From contig JAFZKR010000024.1 in the NCBI GenBank assembly GCA_017551845.1, forward strand, positions 1 to 5,147: a stretch of 5,147 nucleotides of DNA. Reading direction: 5' to 3'. The position numbers and the translations under genes were made by a program. Numbering within the stretch: the first letter of the stretch is position 1; each line of letters begins with the position of its first letter. This document shows, piece by piece, positions 1 to 5,147 of this stretch. The stretch comes from Bacteroidaceae bacterium. GTDB lineage: Bacteria; Bacteroidota; Bacteroidia; Bacteroidales; Bacteroidaceae. The notes under the pieces were generated by a model, which saw nothing but the letters and a program-made list of their open reading frames with translations, was not told the origin of the DNA and made no database searches.

Positions 1-961
1 CATCAGGGTCATTACCACCATTAGCATGGTTGTTGCCATCGGCTGCATAAGAATAAACCAGTTTATAAGCATGAGGAACAACATCGGAATAACTTGCAGT
101 CCATCCGCTGGTTGCAGGTACAGCTGGCACTTCAGGAGTTGGATCTACCGGAGGATCAGCTGTGGGGTCACCCGGATTGGCCGGAATAGCCGCTGCTCCG
201 GGGAAATACGCACTCTCATCGTATGTGCCCTTGTCGTTAAGACCTGATATCTCAAGGCTCTTGACATAGACTTCGGCATCGTTAAGGCCATTTGCCTTAG
301 CTACACTGACATTCAGTTTAGCCAGTATATGCTTGAAATCCAGAACAACATCGACAGCATGAGTAGCACCCGGCTCTGGTTTCAGAGCTGAAGTCATGAT
401 GTCAGTGTCCTTTCCTGCTCCACCGGTAAATCCTTTAACGATTTCACCTGCAGTAGCAGTCTCCTGGAGGTTCTGGCCTATAAGGGTATAACCGTCGGCA
501 ACAGTTACGAAATCATTGGCAGCTGTTCCCACCTCAATCAGGTTTGCGGCTGTTGCATCCCAATCATACTTGACTACGTTTGCATTAGGCGCAACTGCAA
601 TGAAATTGTAGTTAGCCTGCTTGTCCCAGTAACGATAGGGGCTGTAAGTCCACTCATTAGGAGATTCAGCGTTGTTTGAGAATGTTACGAGTGCTGTGGC
701 ACCACCGTCAAACACTTCACTGATTACGTTATCAACGGTTGATTTCTTGCTGGCGTAAACAGTAAATGTGCTGTGGTAGTACTCAAGGTACAAAGGATTA
801 TCCACATCACCACGCGTACTCTTCTCAGAGTAGGACGAGAACCCGATTGCCTTGGGGGAATCGGTCGGAGGACTGACGACATCCCGGAGGACGGCGTCAC
901 TCTGGCAAGCTGCAACTGTCGCTACAACTGCCGCTGCTAAAAGCCATTTGACTTTCTTCAT
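1..961 (-). CDS. Fimbrillin family (Mfa-like) lipoprotein, C-terminus cut by window edge
   Basis: Probable structural subunit of a type V pilus on the outer surface. The frame is open from the ATG at 961 to base 1, giving 320 residues with no stop. It starts with a lipoprotein signal: KK, a hydrophobic stretch, then lipobox VAAC with Cys19. TRG at 49-51 follows, where family members are cut by an Arg-specific protease before strand-exchange assembly. Fimbrillin-like segments are an aromatic stretch YRYWDKQANYNFIAVAPN (109-126) and DFKHILAKLNVSV (208-220). Residues 258-285 form a Pro/Ala-rich insertion (PGDP, DPPVDP, PEVPAVP). An in-frame ATG at 991 would add ten residues (MSINIQIANK); the 961 start gives a more compact signal peptide, but the choice is open. 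It lies downstream of the DUF5119 gene and is probably cotranscribed. Family assignment is from remembered motifs; shaft versus tip role cannot be decided. Confidence 0.85.
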   Translation of the reverse strand, partial: MKKVKWLLAAAVVATVAACQSDAVLRDVVSPPTDSPKAIGFSSYSEKSTRGDVDNPLYLEYYHSTFTVYASKKSTVDNVISEVFDGGATALVTFSNNAESPNEWTYSPYRYWDKQANYNFIAVAPNANVVKYDWDATAANLIEVGTAANDFVTVADGYTLIGQNLQETATAGEIVKGFTGGAGKDTDIMTSALKPEPGATHAVDVVLDFKHILAKLNVSVAKANGLNDAEVYVKSLEISGLNDKGTYDESAYFPGAAAIPANPGDPTADPPVDPTPEVPAVPATSGWTASYSDVVPHAYKLVYSYAADGNNHANGGNDPD

Positions 962-1052
962 TTTGTTAGCAATTTGAATGTTTATACTCATTTTCTTGTC
1001 TCTTTTTTTTCGTTTCGTTTGTTAGGTTCGTACTGATTCAATTCTCTCGCAA
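962..1052 (-). other. Short intercistronic leader before the fimbrillin gene
   Basis: This gap separates the DUF5119 stop (TAA at 1055-1053) from the fimbrillin ATG at 961, or is 61 nt long if the ATG at 991 is used. Read on the minus strand it is A-rich, with a run of eight A followed by GAGACAAGAAA just before the 991 ATG. An in-frame TAA sits a few codons upstream of that ATG, so the frame does not extend further. No TAnnTTTG element or terminator hairpin is visible, which fits transcription from the upstream promoter. The purine-rich leader is a plausible Bacteroidota-type translation start region without a classical Shine-Dalgarno site. Confidence 0.5.
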
Positions 1053-2279
1053 TTAAATGGTTACCTCGGCTTCAATCTCGTTCTCCCAGTCCTGAACCTT
1101 GGCGTTGAAACCACCGCCGCCGGTTTCGGGTTTGGGTTCGAGGTTCTTCTTGGGGACTGCTCCTCCGTCGAGGATTATGGTAATGACACCACCGGTGGGA
1201 TGCTGGTGCATCTGTTCGGTGACATCGCGGATGATGGTGTAGCCGCTACCGTTCCTGAGGGTAACATTCACACCTACATAGTTTTCGTCAAGTACCTCAA
1301 CCGGCTCGCCTTTCTTGAGTTCCTCCATCGGGTTGATTCCCGGGAGTCCCCATGTAAGGATGCGGCATGCGAATATGTCGCCGTCATAAGTGGCGGTATC
1401 GCCGGGCAGGCTTATCTCAGTATGACTCTGAAGAGGCTTGATGTCCTCACTTGATATGGATATAATGTTAGTAAACGTTTTACGCGTGAACAAGTCAACT
1501 CCCTGGGAGAGTCCGGTGACGGTCATTCCACGACCGCCGGTTATGATCTGGCCCTCGTCGTCATAGTTGTTCTTAACTATGAACTGGAACAGGTAGATGA
1601 ATGTGTACGGGTCAAGCGTGGCGTTAACCTTGTACAGGTAAACTACTGTTCCGTCCGGATCGACGGTCTTCTCGTAATCATCGGGGTCCTCGCTTACATA
1701 GAGGTCCTGAACCTGGGTTCCGAAGAGGAGATCCGGCTGGTTGTAGTCTATGTAGTGCTTGGATGATATGTCCGGAACGTCGCTGTCAGAGTCCTCGCCT
1801 CGTGTCTGGATCCAAGATGTCTGGGAGCTGGCACGTGTGGTGGCATTGTAGAACTCGAAGTTCTCGTCCTGCTGGAAGAGGGTCCACTCGGTACCGAAGT
1901 TGTAGAAGAGCATGTCGTATGTGGAACCTGACGTGAGGGACACCCTGCCGCCCTTTGAACTGAAGATGTTGAAGAATGAACTTACTTTCTTCTTGGTGAT
2001 GGAGTCAAGGGTATAGACTGTGCCTCTCACAAGCTCGGGCTCCTCAGAGTAACCCAGGTAGCCGTATTCGGTGAGCCACTCGTAATTGAGCTCGGTGCTC
2101 CAGGAGGGTGACCACAGCATCTCGAGCTGGATATCATAGATGGCGATGCTTACTTCCACCTGATCAACACGCAGATAAAGGTCCTTACGCTCACAGCCGG
2201 CATTCACAGCAAGGAGAGCTGTGAGGATTGCGAGCCAGAGCTTGGCGGCTAACTTCTGTATTTTATCTGCGAATATCAT
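1053..2279 (-). CDS. DUF5119-type lipoprotein, probable fimbrial accessory/anchor subunit
   Basis: Predicted outer-membrane-directed lipoprotein of 408 residues, first gene of the fimbrial operon. ATG at 2279 is preferred; the codon before it is TTG, so a 409-residue version needs a weaker start. An N-terminal hydrophobic segment ends in AVNAGC with Cys29, a good lipobox, followed by ERKDLYLR, which resembles the start of mature DUF5119 proteins. Other family-like parts are YDMLFYNFGTEW (121-132), ATTRAS (146-151), a beta-strand YTFIYLFQFIVKNN (225-238) leading into RGMTVTGLSQGVDL (250-263), and a C-terminal GGGGF plus VQDW and an acidic strand (387-408). Segments look beta-rich with no further membrane helix. 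In Bacteroidales such genes commonly neighbour fimbrillins, as here, which suggests an anchor, initiator or minor subunit. The family call rests on memory of motifs; an Mfa2/FimB-like relative is the main alternative. Confidence 0.72.
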   Translation of the reverse strand: MIFADKIQKLAAKLWLAILTALLAVNAGCERKDLYLRVDQVEVSIAIYDIQLEMLWSPSWSTELNYEWLTEYGYLGYSEEPELVRGTVYTLDSITKKKVSSFFNIFSSKGGRVSLTSGSTYDMLFYNFGTEWTLFQQDENFEFYNATTRASSQTSWIQTRGEDSDSDVPDISSKHYIDYNQPDLLFGTQVQDLYVSEDPDDYEKTVDPDGTVVYLYKVNATLDPYTFIYLFQFIVKNNYDDEGQIITGGRGMTVTGLSQGVDLFTRKTFTNIISISSEDIKPLQSHTEISLPGDTATYDGDIFACRILTWGLPGINPMEELKKGEPVEVLDENYVGVNVTLRNGSGYTIIRDVTEQMHQHPTGGVITIILDGGAVPKKNLEPKPETGGGGFNAKVQDWENEIEAEVTI

Positions 2280-2312
2280 CAATTGATTAGTGCTTTATAT
2301 TATTCTTTATTT

Positions 2313-2340
2313 TATGCGTACGCGCATATACGTGCATACG
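2313..2340. other. 28-nt alternating purine-pyrimidine tract (possible Z-DNA-forming site)
   Basis: Every base from 2313 to 2340 alternates pyrimidine and purine without a break; the pattern ends at TT on the left and GA on the right. It is built of CG, CA/TG and TA steps, including CGCGCATATA followed by CGTGCATACG, a tandem 10-mer pair matching at 8 of 10 positions. It also contains a 6-bp inverted repeat (TATGCG at 2313-2318, CGCATA at 2323-2328, loop of four). It lies in the predicted 5' leader of the fimbrial operon, starting at about the expected transcription start. Alternating tracts of this kind are known to adopt Z-DNA under negative supercoiling; a role here is inference. Confidence 0.5.
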
Positions 2341-2346
2341 AAGAGA

Positions 2347-2382
2347 CAAAGATAATGCAATTTATTAGAATAAAATCGCAAA
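2347..2382 (-). promoter_or_regulatory. Bacteroidota-type promoter for the fimbrial operon
   Basis: On the minus strand TATCTTTG (2354 to 2347) matches the Bacteroidota -7 consensus TAnnTTTG exactly. Upstream, TTTG (2382 to 2379) could serve as the -33 element, but the 24-nt gap is a few bases longer than usual, so this half is weaker. The predicted transcription start is near 2340, leaving a leader of about 60 nt before the ATG at 2279. The leader is AT-rich without a strong Shine-Dalgarno site, as is common in this phylum. Position and orientation fit transcription of the DUF5119 and fimbrillin genes together. Confidence 0.6.
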
Positions 2383-2522
2383 ATCACATATAAATTAAGA
2401 TTTTTTTAGAATTCTCCGTTTCCCTGACAATTTTGACCATTCGCGAACAGGTGTAAAATCGTTCAATTTGACAAAAATTGGTCAGAAAATTCAAAAATAA
2501 TAAACCGGCGTCCGTGCGAAAT

Positions 2523-2541
2523 GTTTGAATTTGTTTCAAAC
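2523..2541. repeat. 7-bp inverted repeat GTTTGAA/TTCAAAC
   Basis: GTTTGAA (2523-2529) and TTCAAAC (2535-2541) are perfect inverted copies separated by five bases. The element lies about 170 bases upstream of the fimbrial -7 element. It could be a protein binding site, but a repeat this short in AT-rich DNA can arise by chance. Confidence 0.25.
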
Positions 2542-2551
2542 TTGCAATTAT

Positions 2552-2561
2552 TGACCGGTCA
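2552..2561. repeat. 10-bp palindrome TGACCGGTCA with nearby half-sites
   Basis: TGACCGGTCA is a perfect palindrome. Single half-sites of the same kind occur at 2434-2439 (TGACCA) and 2479-2484 (TGGTCA), and GGTCAGAA is repeated at 2480-2487 and 2557-2564. All lie upstream of the fimbrial promoter, a plausible place for an activator or repressor. No regulator is identified, so operator function is inference. Confidence 0.3.
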
Positions 2562-2709
2562 GAAGTGGAGTTTCTTTCATTTTCGTATAAAAATCAGTAA
2601 GAATTTGTTTGGTTAACATTTTTTATAATTCTCTCGCCTGTCGGAAAATTTCCATGCATGTTTTGAATATTTCCACCATTATTATACTGAAAGCAACGGC
2701 AGGTTAAAT

Positions 2710-2728
2710 CCCGAATGAGGTGTTCGGG
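2710..2728. repeat. 6-bp inverted repeat CCCGAA/TTCGGG
   Basis: CCCGAA (2710-2715) and TTCGGG (2723-2728) are perfect inverted copies with a seven-base loop. In a minus-strand transcript this hairpin would come about 90 nt after the purT stop, beyond the main terminator. It is followed by only AUUUAA rather than a U-run, so it is at best a weak backup terminator. Confidence 0.25.
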
Positions 2729-2753
2729 TACAAACACTATGGAAAAAGGAACA

Positions 2754-2794
2754 AAAAAGATGCAAAAGGGGACAGTCCCCTTTTGCACCTTTTT
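2754..2794 (-). terminator. Intrinsic terminator after purT
   Basis: In the minus-strand RNA a stem of about 19 bp forms: seven outer pairs (2788-2794 with 2754-2760), then twelve inner pairs around a CUG loop. The G-rich core GGGGA/UCCCC is followed by U-rich sequence, with six T in a row on the minus strand at 2758-2753, partly within the stem. One outer position is a G-U wobble in the minus-strand RNA but an A-C mismatch in the plus-strand RNA, so pairing is better in the purT direction. The hairpin begins 24 nt after the purT stop, the normal place for a Rho-independent terminator. Confidence 0.75.
2761..2787. repeat. Palindromic repeat, 13-bp arms, possibly a dispersed family
   Basis: TGCAAAAGGGGAC (2761-2773) and GTCCCCTTTTGCA (2775-2787) are perfect inverted copies around a single A. 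It forms the core of the purT terminator. From memory, palindromes with an AAAGGGGACAGTCCCCTTT core recur in many bacterial genomes and yield spurious small proteins containing KGTVPF; both strands here encode QKGTVPFC across this site. Only one copy is present in the window and no associated transposase is seen, so dispersed-repeat status is inference. Confidence 0.5.
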
Positions 2795-2818
2795 CACCTC
2801 AAGCTCGCTATTGGGCTC

Positions 2819-4003
2819 TCAGAGTACGCGGACGCGGAGTTTGGCGTATGCACGCTCCACTTTGGCCAGAGCCTTCTCTACGGTCTCGTCTCGGGCCAGA
2901 AGGACGCCCATACGGCGATGGCCCTTGATGAAGGGCTTACCGAAGATGCGTATCTGCACATTCTCCTCGGAGAGAACCTCATCCAGATTCTCGAACTCAA
3001 CCATAGTGGTGTCGCCCTCAACGACTATAGCCTTGGAGGCGCTGGGGCCGTAGAATGTAATATTAGGTATGGGAAGGCCCAGGACTGCGCGGGCATGCAG
3101 AGCGAACTCCGAGAGGTCCTGTGAGATCATAGTGACCATTCCTGTATCGTGCGGACGCGGGGAGACCTCGCTGAAGAGGACGTTATCGCCGCAAACGAAC
3201 ATCTCCACACCGAAAATTCCGTATCCACCGAGTGAATCGGTTATCTTGCGGGCTATGTCCTGAGCCTGACGGAGAGCCTTTTCACTCATGGGCTGAGCCT
3301 GCCAGGACTCACGGTAGTCACCATCGACCTGATGATGTCCGATGGGATTGAGGAATGTGGTGCCGCCTGAATGACGTACGGTGAGCAAAGTGATTTCATA
3401 ATCGAACTTGACGAAACCCTCCACGATGACCTCGCCTCCGCCGGCACGACCGCCCTCCTGGGCTATGCGCCAGGAAGCGTCGGCATCCTCAGGACGCTTG
3501 CAGACGCTCTGACCGTGACCGGAGGAGCTCATGATGGGTTTAACGACGCAGGGAGTGCCTATCTCGCGGATAGCGGCATCAAACTCCTCGCGTGTGGCTG
3601 CAAAACGGTAATTTGATGTGGGGAGTCCCAACGTCTCGTGAGCCAGCTGGCGGATGCCCTTGCGGTTCATGGTGAGGAAGGTGGCATTTGCCGTTGGAAT
3701 CACGTTATATCCCTCTTTCTCGAGCGCAATGAGAGTGGGTGTGGCAATTGCCTCAACCTCAGGGATAATCATGTCAGGATGCTCCTTTTCGATAATCTCA
3801 CGCAAGCGTTCTCCGTCCAGCATGGAGAGAACGTAACTGCGGTGAGCCACCTGCATGGCAGGAGCGTTCTCATAACGGTCCAGAGCTATTACCTCTACGC
3901 CGTAACGCTGCAACTCGATGGCGACCTCCTTTCCAAGCTCGCCTGATCCGCACAAAAGAGCCTTCTTGGCAACCTTTGTGAGTGGTGTACCTATTTTTAC
4001 CAT
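2819..4003 (-). CDS. purT: Formate-dependent phosphoribosylglycinamide formyltransferase (GAR transformylase 2)
   Basis: Cytoplasmic ATP-grasp enzyme of de novo purine synthesis. It makes formyl-GAR from GAR, formate and ATP without 10-formyltetrahydrofolate. The 394 residues match the family length (E. coli PurT is 392) and the sequence aligns almost end to end from memory. The N-terminal domain has [12 protein letters not shown] (19-30), [15 protein letters not shown] (42-56) and PEVEAIAT (81-88). The ATP-grasp domain has TMNRKGIR (111-118), VKP with Lys155, the flexible loop SSSGHGQ (159-165), [15 protein letters not shown] (194-208), GYGIFGVE with Glu267, and [11 protein letters not shown] (278-288) with Glu279 and Asp286. 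The C-terminal domain has IFGKP (353-357) and RR (363-364). No key motif is missing. The start is the ATG at 4003; no clear Shine-Dalgarno precedes it. It follows the ABC exporter gene by 22 nt, so cotranscription is likely, and ends in a strong terminator. Confidence 0.97.
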   Translation of the reverse strand: MVKIGTPLTKVAKKALLCGSGELGKEVAIELQRYGVEVIALDRYENAPAMQVAHRSYVLSMLDGERLREIIEKEHPDMIIPEVEAIATPTLIALEKEGYNVIPTANATFLTMNRKGIRQLAHETLGLPTSNYRFAATREEFDAAIREIGTPCVVKPIMSSSGHGQSVCKRPEDADASWRIAQEGGRAGGGEVIVEGFVKFDYEITLLTVRHSGGTTFLNPIGHHQVDGDYRESWQAQPMSEKALRQAQDIARKITDSLGGYGIFGVEMFVCGDNVLFSEVSPRPHDTGMVTMISQDLSEFALHARAVLGLPIPNITFYGPSASKAIVVEGDTTMVEFENLDEVLSEENVQIRIFGKPFIKGHRRMGVLLARDETVEKALAKVERAYAKLRVRVL

Positions 4004-4025
4004 AAGAAGTTATGTAGTTTGAAAT

Positions 4026-5147
4026 TCAGAGCTGCTGCATGTCGTTGAGCCGCTTGTAGTAGCCGTTGAGGGCTATCAGCTCATCATGGGTTCCGCGTTC
4101 GACAATACGCCCCTCGTGAAGCACGCATATCTCATCGGCCCCGCGGATGGTGGAGAGTCGGTGCGCGATGGCGATTGTGGTGCGGTCCTTCATAAGCCGC
4201 TCCAGAGCCTCCTGCACCATACGTTCGGACTCGGTGTCAAGGGCGCTGGTAGCCTCGTCCAGGATAAGGATGGGCGGGTTCTTGAGTATGGCTCGCGCTA
4301 TGCTGATGCGCTGTCTCTGGCCTCCGGAGAGCAGACAGCCGCGGTCACCCACCACAGTGTTGTAACCGTTCTCCGTTTCCATGATGAAATCGTGCGCATT
4401 TGCAATTTTGGCGGCGGCCACAACCTGCTCCATCGTGGCATTCTTTACACCGAAGGTTATATTGTTGTAGAACGTGTCGTTGAACAGTATGGCCTCCTGG
4501 TTGACGTTGCCCATGATGCCCCTGAGGGACTTGAGCGTGATGTTACGTATATCAGTGCCGTCAATCTGTATGGAGCCTTTGTCTATATCGTAGAAACGGG
4601 GCAGAAGATCCACAAGAGTGGATTTTCCGGAGCCGGACTGGCCCACAAGGGCTACGGTCTTGCCGTGAGGAATGGTGAGGTTGATATCGCGAAGCACCTC
4701 GCGCCCCTCCTCATAGGAGAAAGTGACGCCTTTATAACTGATTTCACCGTTGAAACCTTTGATTTCCACAGCATCGGGAGCATCCGTGATGTTGTTCTCG
4801 GCCAGCAGTATCTTGTCTATCCTCTCCACCGATGCAAGTCCCTTGGGAATGGCATATCCGGCCTTGGAGAAGTCCTTGATGGGGTTTATGACGCTGTAGA
4901 GTATGGTCATGTACCAGATGAAGGTGGAGGCGTCGATTGTGGCCTTGTCATCCAGTATGAGCGTGCCTCCGAACCAGAGCACCACAACGATAAGGGCCGT
5001 TCCCATGAACTCGCTCACCGGATGTGCGAGCGCCTGACGTATGTGCACGCGGTTCGACGCCTTGCGCAGATGCTCGCTGCTGTGGCTGAAACGCTCGGAC
5101 ATCTTGCCCTCGGCCAGGAAGGCCTTGATTACGCGGAGTCCGCCCAG
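4026..5147 (-). CDS. MsbA-like ABC exporter (permease-ATPase fusion), N-terminus cut by window edge
   Basis: Inner-membrane ABC exporter half-transporter working as a homodimer or heterodimer; the substrate is unknown. The visible 373 residues run in frame from the right edge, beginning LGGLRVIKAFLAEGK, the usual cytoplasmic loop of the type IV (ABCB) transmembrane domain; the first ATG at 5102 is internal. About 200-230 residues are missing compared with family members near 600. Two hydrophobic segments follow (about 49-65 and 75-91), fitting the last two membrane helices. The ATPase domain has Walker A GQSGSGKST (169-177), Q-loop NQE (Gln217), signature LSGGQ (273-277), Walker B ILILDE (293-298) and H-loop His329, so it looks catalytically intact. 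It ends in a TGA 22 nt before purT. Similarity to MsbA suggests lipid or drug export, but other exporters of this class look alike, so no symbol is given. Confidence 0.93.
   Translation of the reverse strand: MGGLRVIKAFLAEGKMSERFSHSSEHLRKASNRVHIRQALAHPVSEFMGTALIVVVLWFGGTLILDDKATIDASTFIWYMTILYSVINPIKDFSKAGYAIPKGLASVERIDKILLAENNITDAPDAVEIKGFNGEISYKGVTFSYEEGREVLRDINLTIPHGKTVALVGQSGSGKSTLVDLLPRFYDIDKGSIQIDGTDIRNITLKSLRGIMGNVNQEAILFNDTFYNNITFGVKNATMEQVVAAAKIANAHDFIMETENGYNTVVGDRGCLLSGGQRQRISIARAILKNPPILILDEATSALDTESERMVQEALERLMKDRTTIAIAHRLSTIRGADEICVLHEGRIVERGTHDELIALNGYYKRLNDMQQL

Larger units (their letters stand above)
2280..2818. other. AT-rich intergenic region, no credible gene
   Basis: About 540 bases between the purT stop and the DUF5119 start. 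It is visibly richer in A and T than the flanking genes. It contains, from high to low coordinates, the purT terminator palindrome, three short inverted repeats, TGACC/GGTCA half-sites, a Bacteroidota-type promoter and an alternating purine-pyrimidine tract. Short open frames cross it but lack family motifs. Two of them, on opposite strands, share the peptide QKGTVPFC only because both read through the same palindrome. No tRNA or recognisable riboswitch was seen. A small RNA cannot be excluded by eye. Confidence 0.7.

Noticed and set aside
26..247. 73-residue plus-strand open frame
   Set aside because: It lies antisense within the fimbrillin gene and shows no recognisable motif.
724..915. 63-residue minus-strand open frame
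   Set aside because: It overlaps the fimbrillin gene in another frame, has no family motif, and is a shadow of the real coding frame.
2280..2282. TTG start one codon before the ATG of the DUF5119-type gene
   Set aside because: An ATG follows immediately and TTG is the weaker start; using it would only add one residue.
2492..2499. Second TAnnTTTG match on the minus strand (TATTTTTG)
   Set aside because: It has no TTTG at a suitable distance upstream and is easily produced by chance in AT-rich DNA.
2627..2637. 11-mer AATTCTCTCGC shared with 1040-1050 in the other intergenic gap
   Set aside because: A few 11-mer matches are expected by chance in a 5-kb window, and the flanks do not match.
2283..2753. 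Invertible (phase-variable) promoter segment
   Set aside because: Phase-variable surface promoters are common in Bacteroidales, but I found no matching inverted repeat pair flanking the promoter at 2347-2382 and no recombinase gene in the window.
2720..3124. 134-residue plus-strand open frame overlapping the purT 3' end
   Set aside because: Most of it is antisense to purT, which is a full-length, strongly recognised gene; its start lies in the terminator region.
1..5147. CRISPR array, tRNA, rRNA or insertion sequence
   Set aside because: No regularly spaced repeats, no cloverleaf-like or rRNA-like sequence and no transposase motifs were seen.

Overview
The window looks like chromosomal DNA of a member of the Bacteroidales (phylum Bacteroidota); the family cannot be fixed from the sequence. 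Three things point there: a fimbrillin-type lipoprotein gene next to a DUF5119-type lipoprotein gene, a promoter element of the Bacteroidota form TAnnTTTG, and A-rich leaders without clear Shine-Dalgarno sites. All four genes lie on the minus strand, so transcription runs from high to low coordinates. There are no tRNA, rRNA, transposase or CRISPR features.

Region 1 (5147 to 2819) is housekeeping. It holds the C-terminal part of an MsbA-like ABC exporter (cut by the window edge). A 22-nt gap follows, then a complete purT, the formate-dependent GAR transformylase of purine synthesis. The spacing suggests one transcript. A strong hairpin plus T-tract 24 nt after the purT stop closes this unit. 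Its core is a 13-bp-arm palindrome that resembles dispersed palindromic repeats.

Region 2 (2818 to 2280) is an AT-rich intergenic stretch of about 540 bases with no credible gene. It holds the terminator, several short inverted repeats, a TGACC/GGTCA palindrome with single half-sites, a good -7 promoter element, and a 28-nt strictly alternating purine-pyrimidine tract at the predicted transcription start of the next operon.

Region 3 (2279 to 1) is a surface-structure operon. A 408-residue lipoprotein of the DUF5119 type comes first, followed by a fimbrillin (Mfa-like) lipoprotein cut by the left edge. By family analogy both are exported as lipoproteins and contribute to a type V pilus: the fimbrillin as a shaft or tip subunit, the DUF5119 protein as an accessory or anchor subunit. 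More subunit genes may lie beyond the left edge.

No wholly new system is evident. The points most worth checking are the alternating purine-pyrimidine tract at the fimbrial promoter, the palindrome/terminator after purT, and the proline-rich insertion in the fimbrillin.
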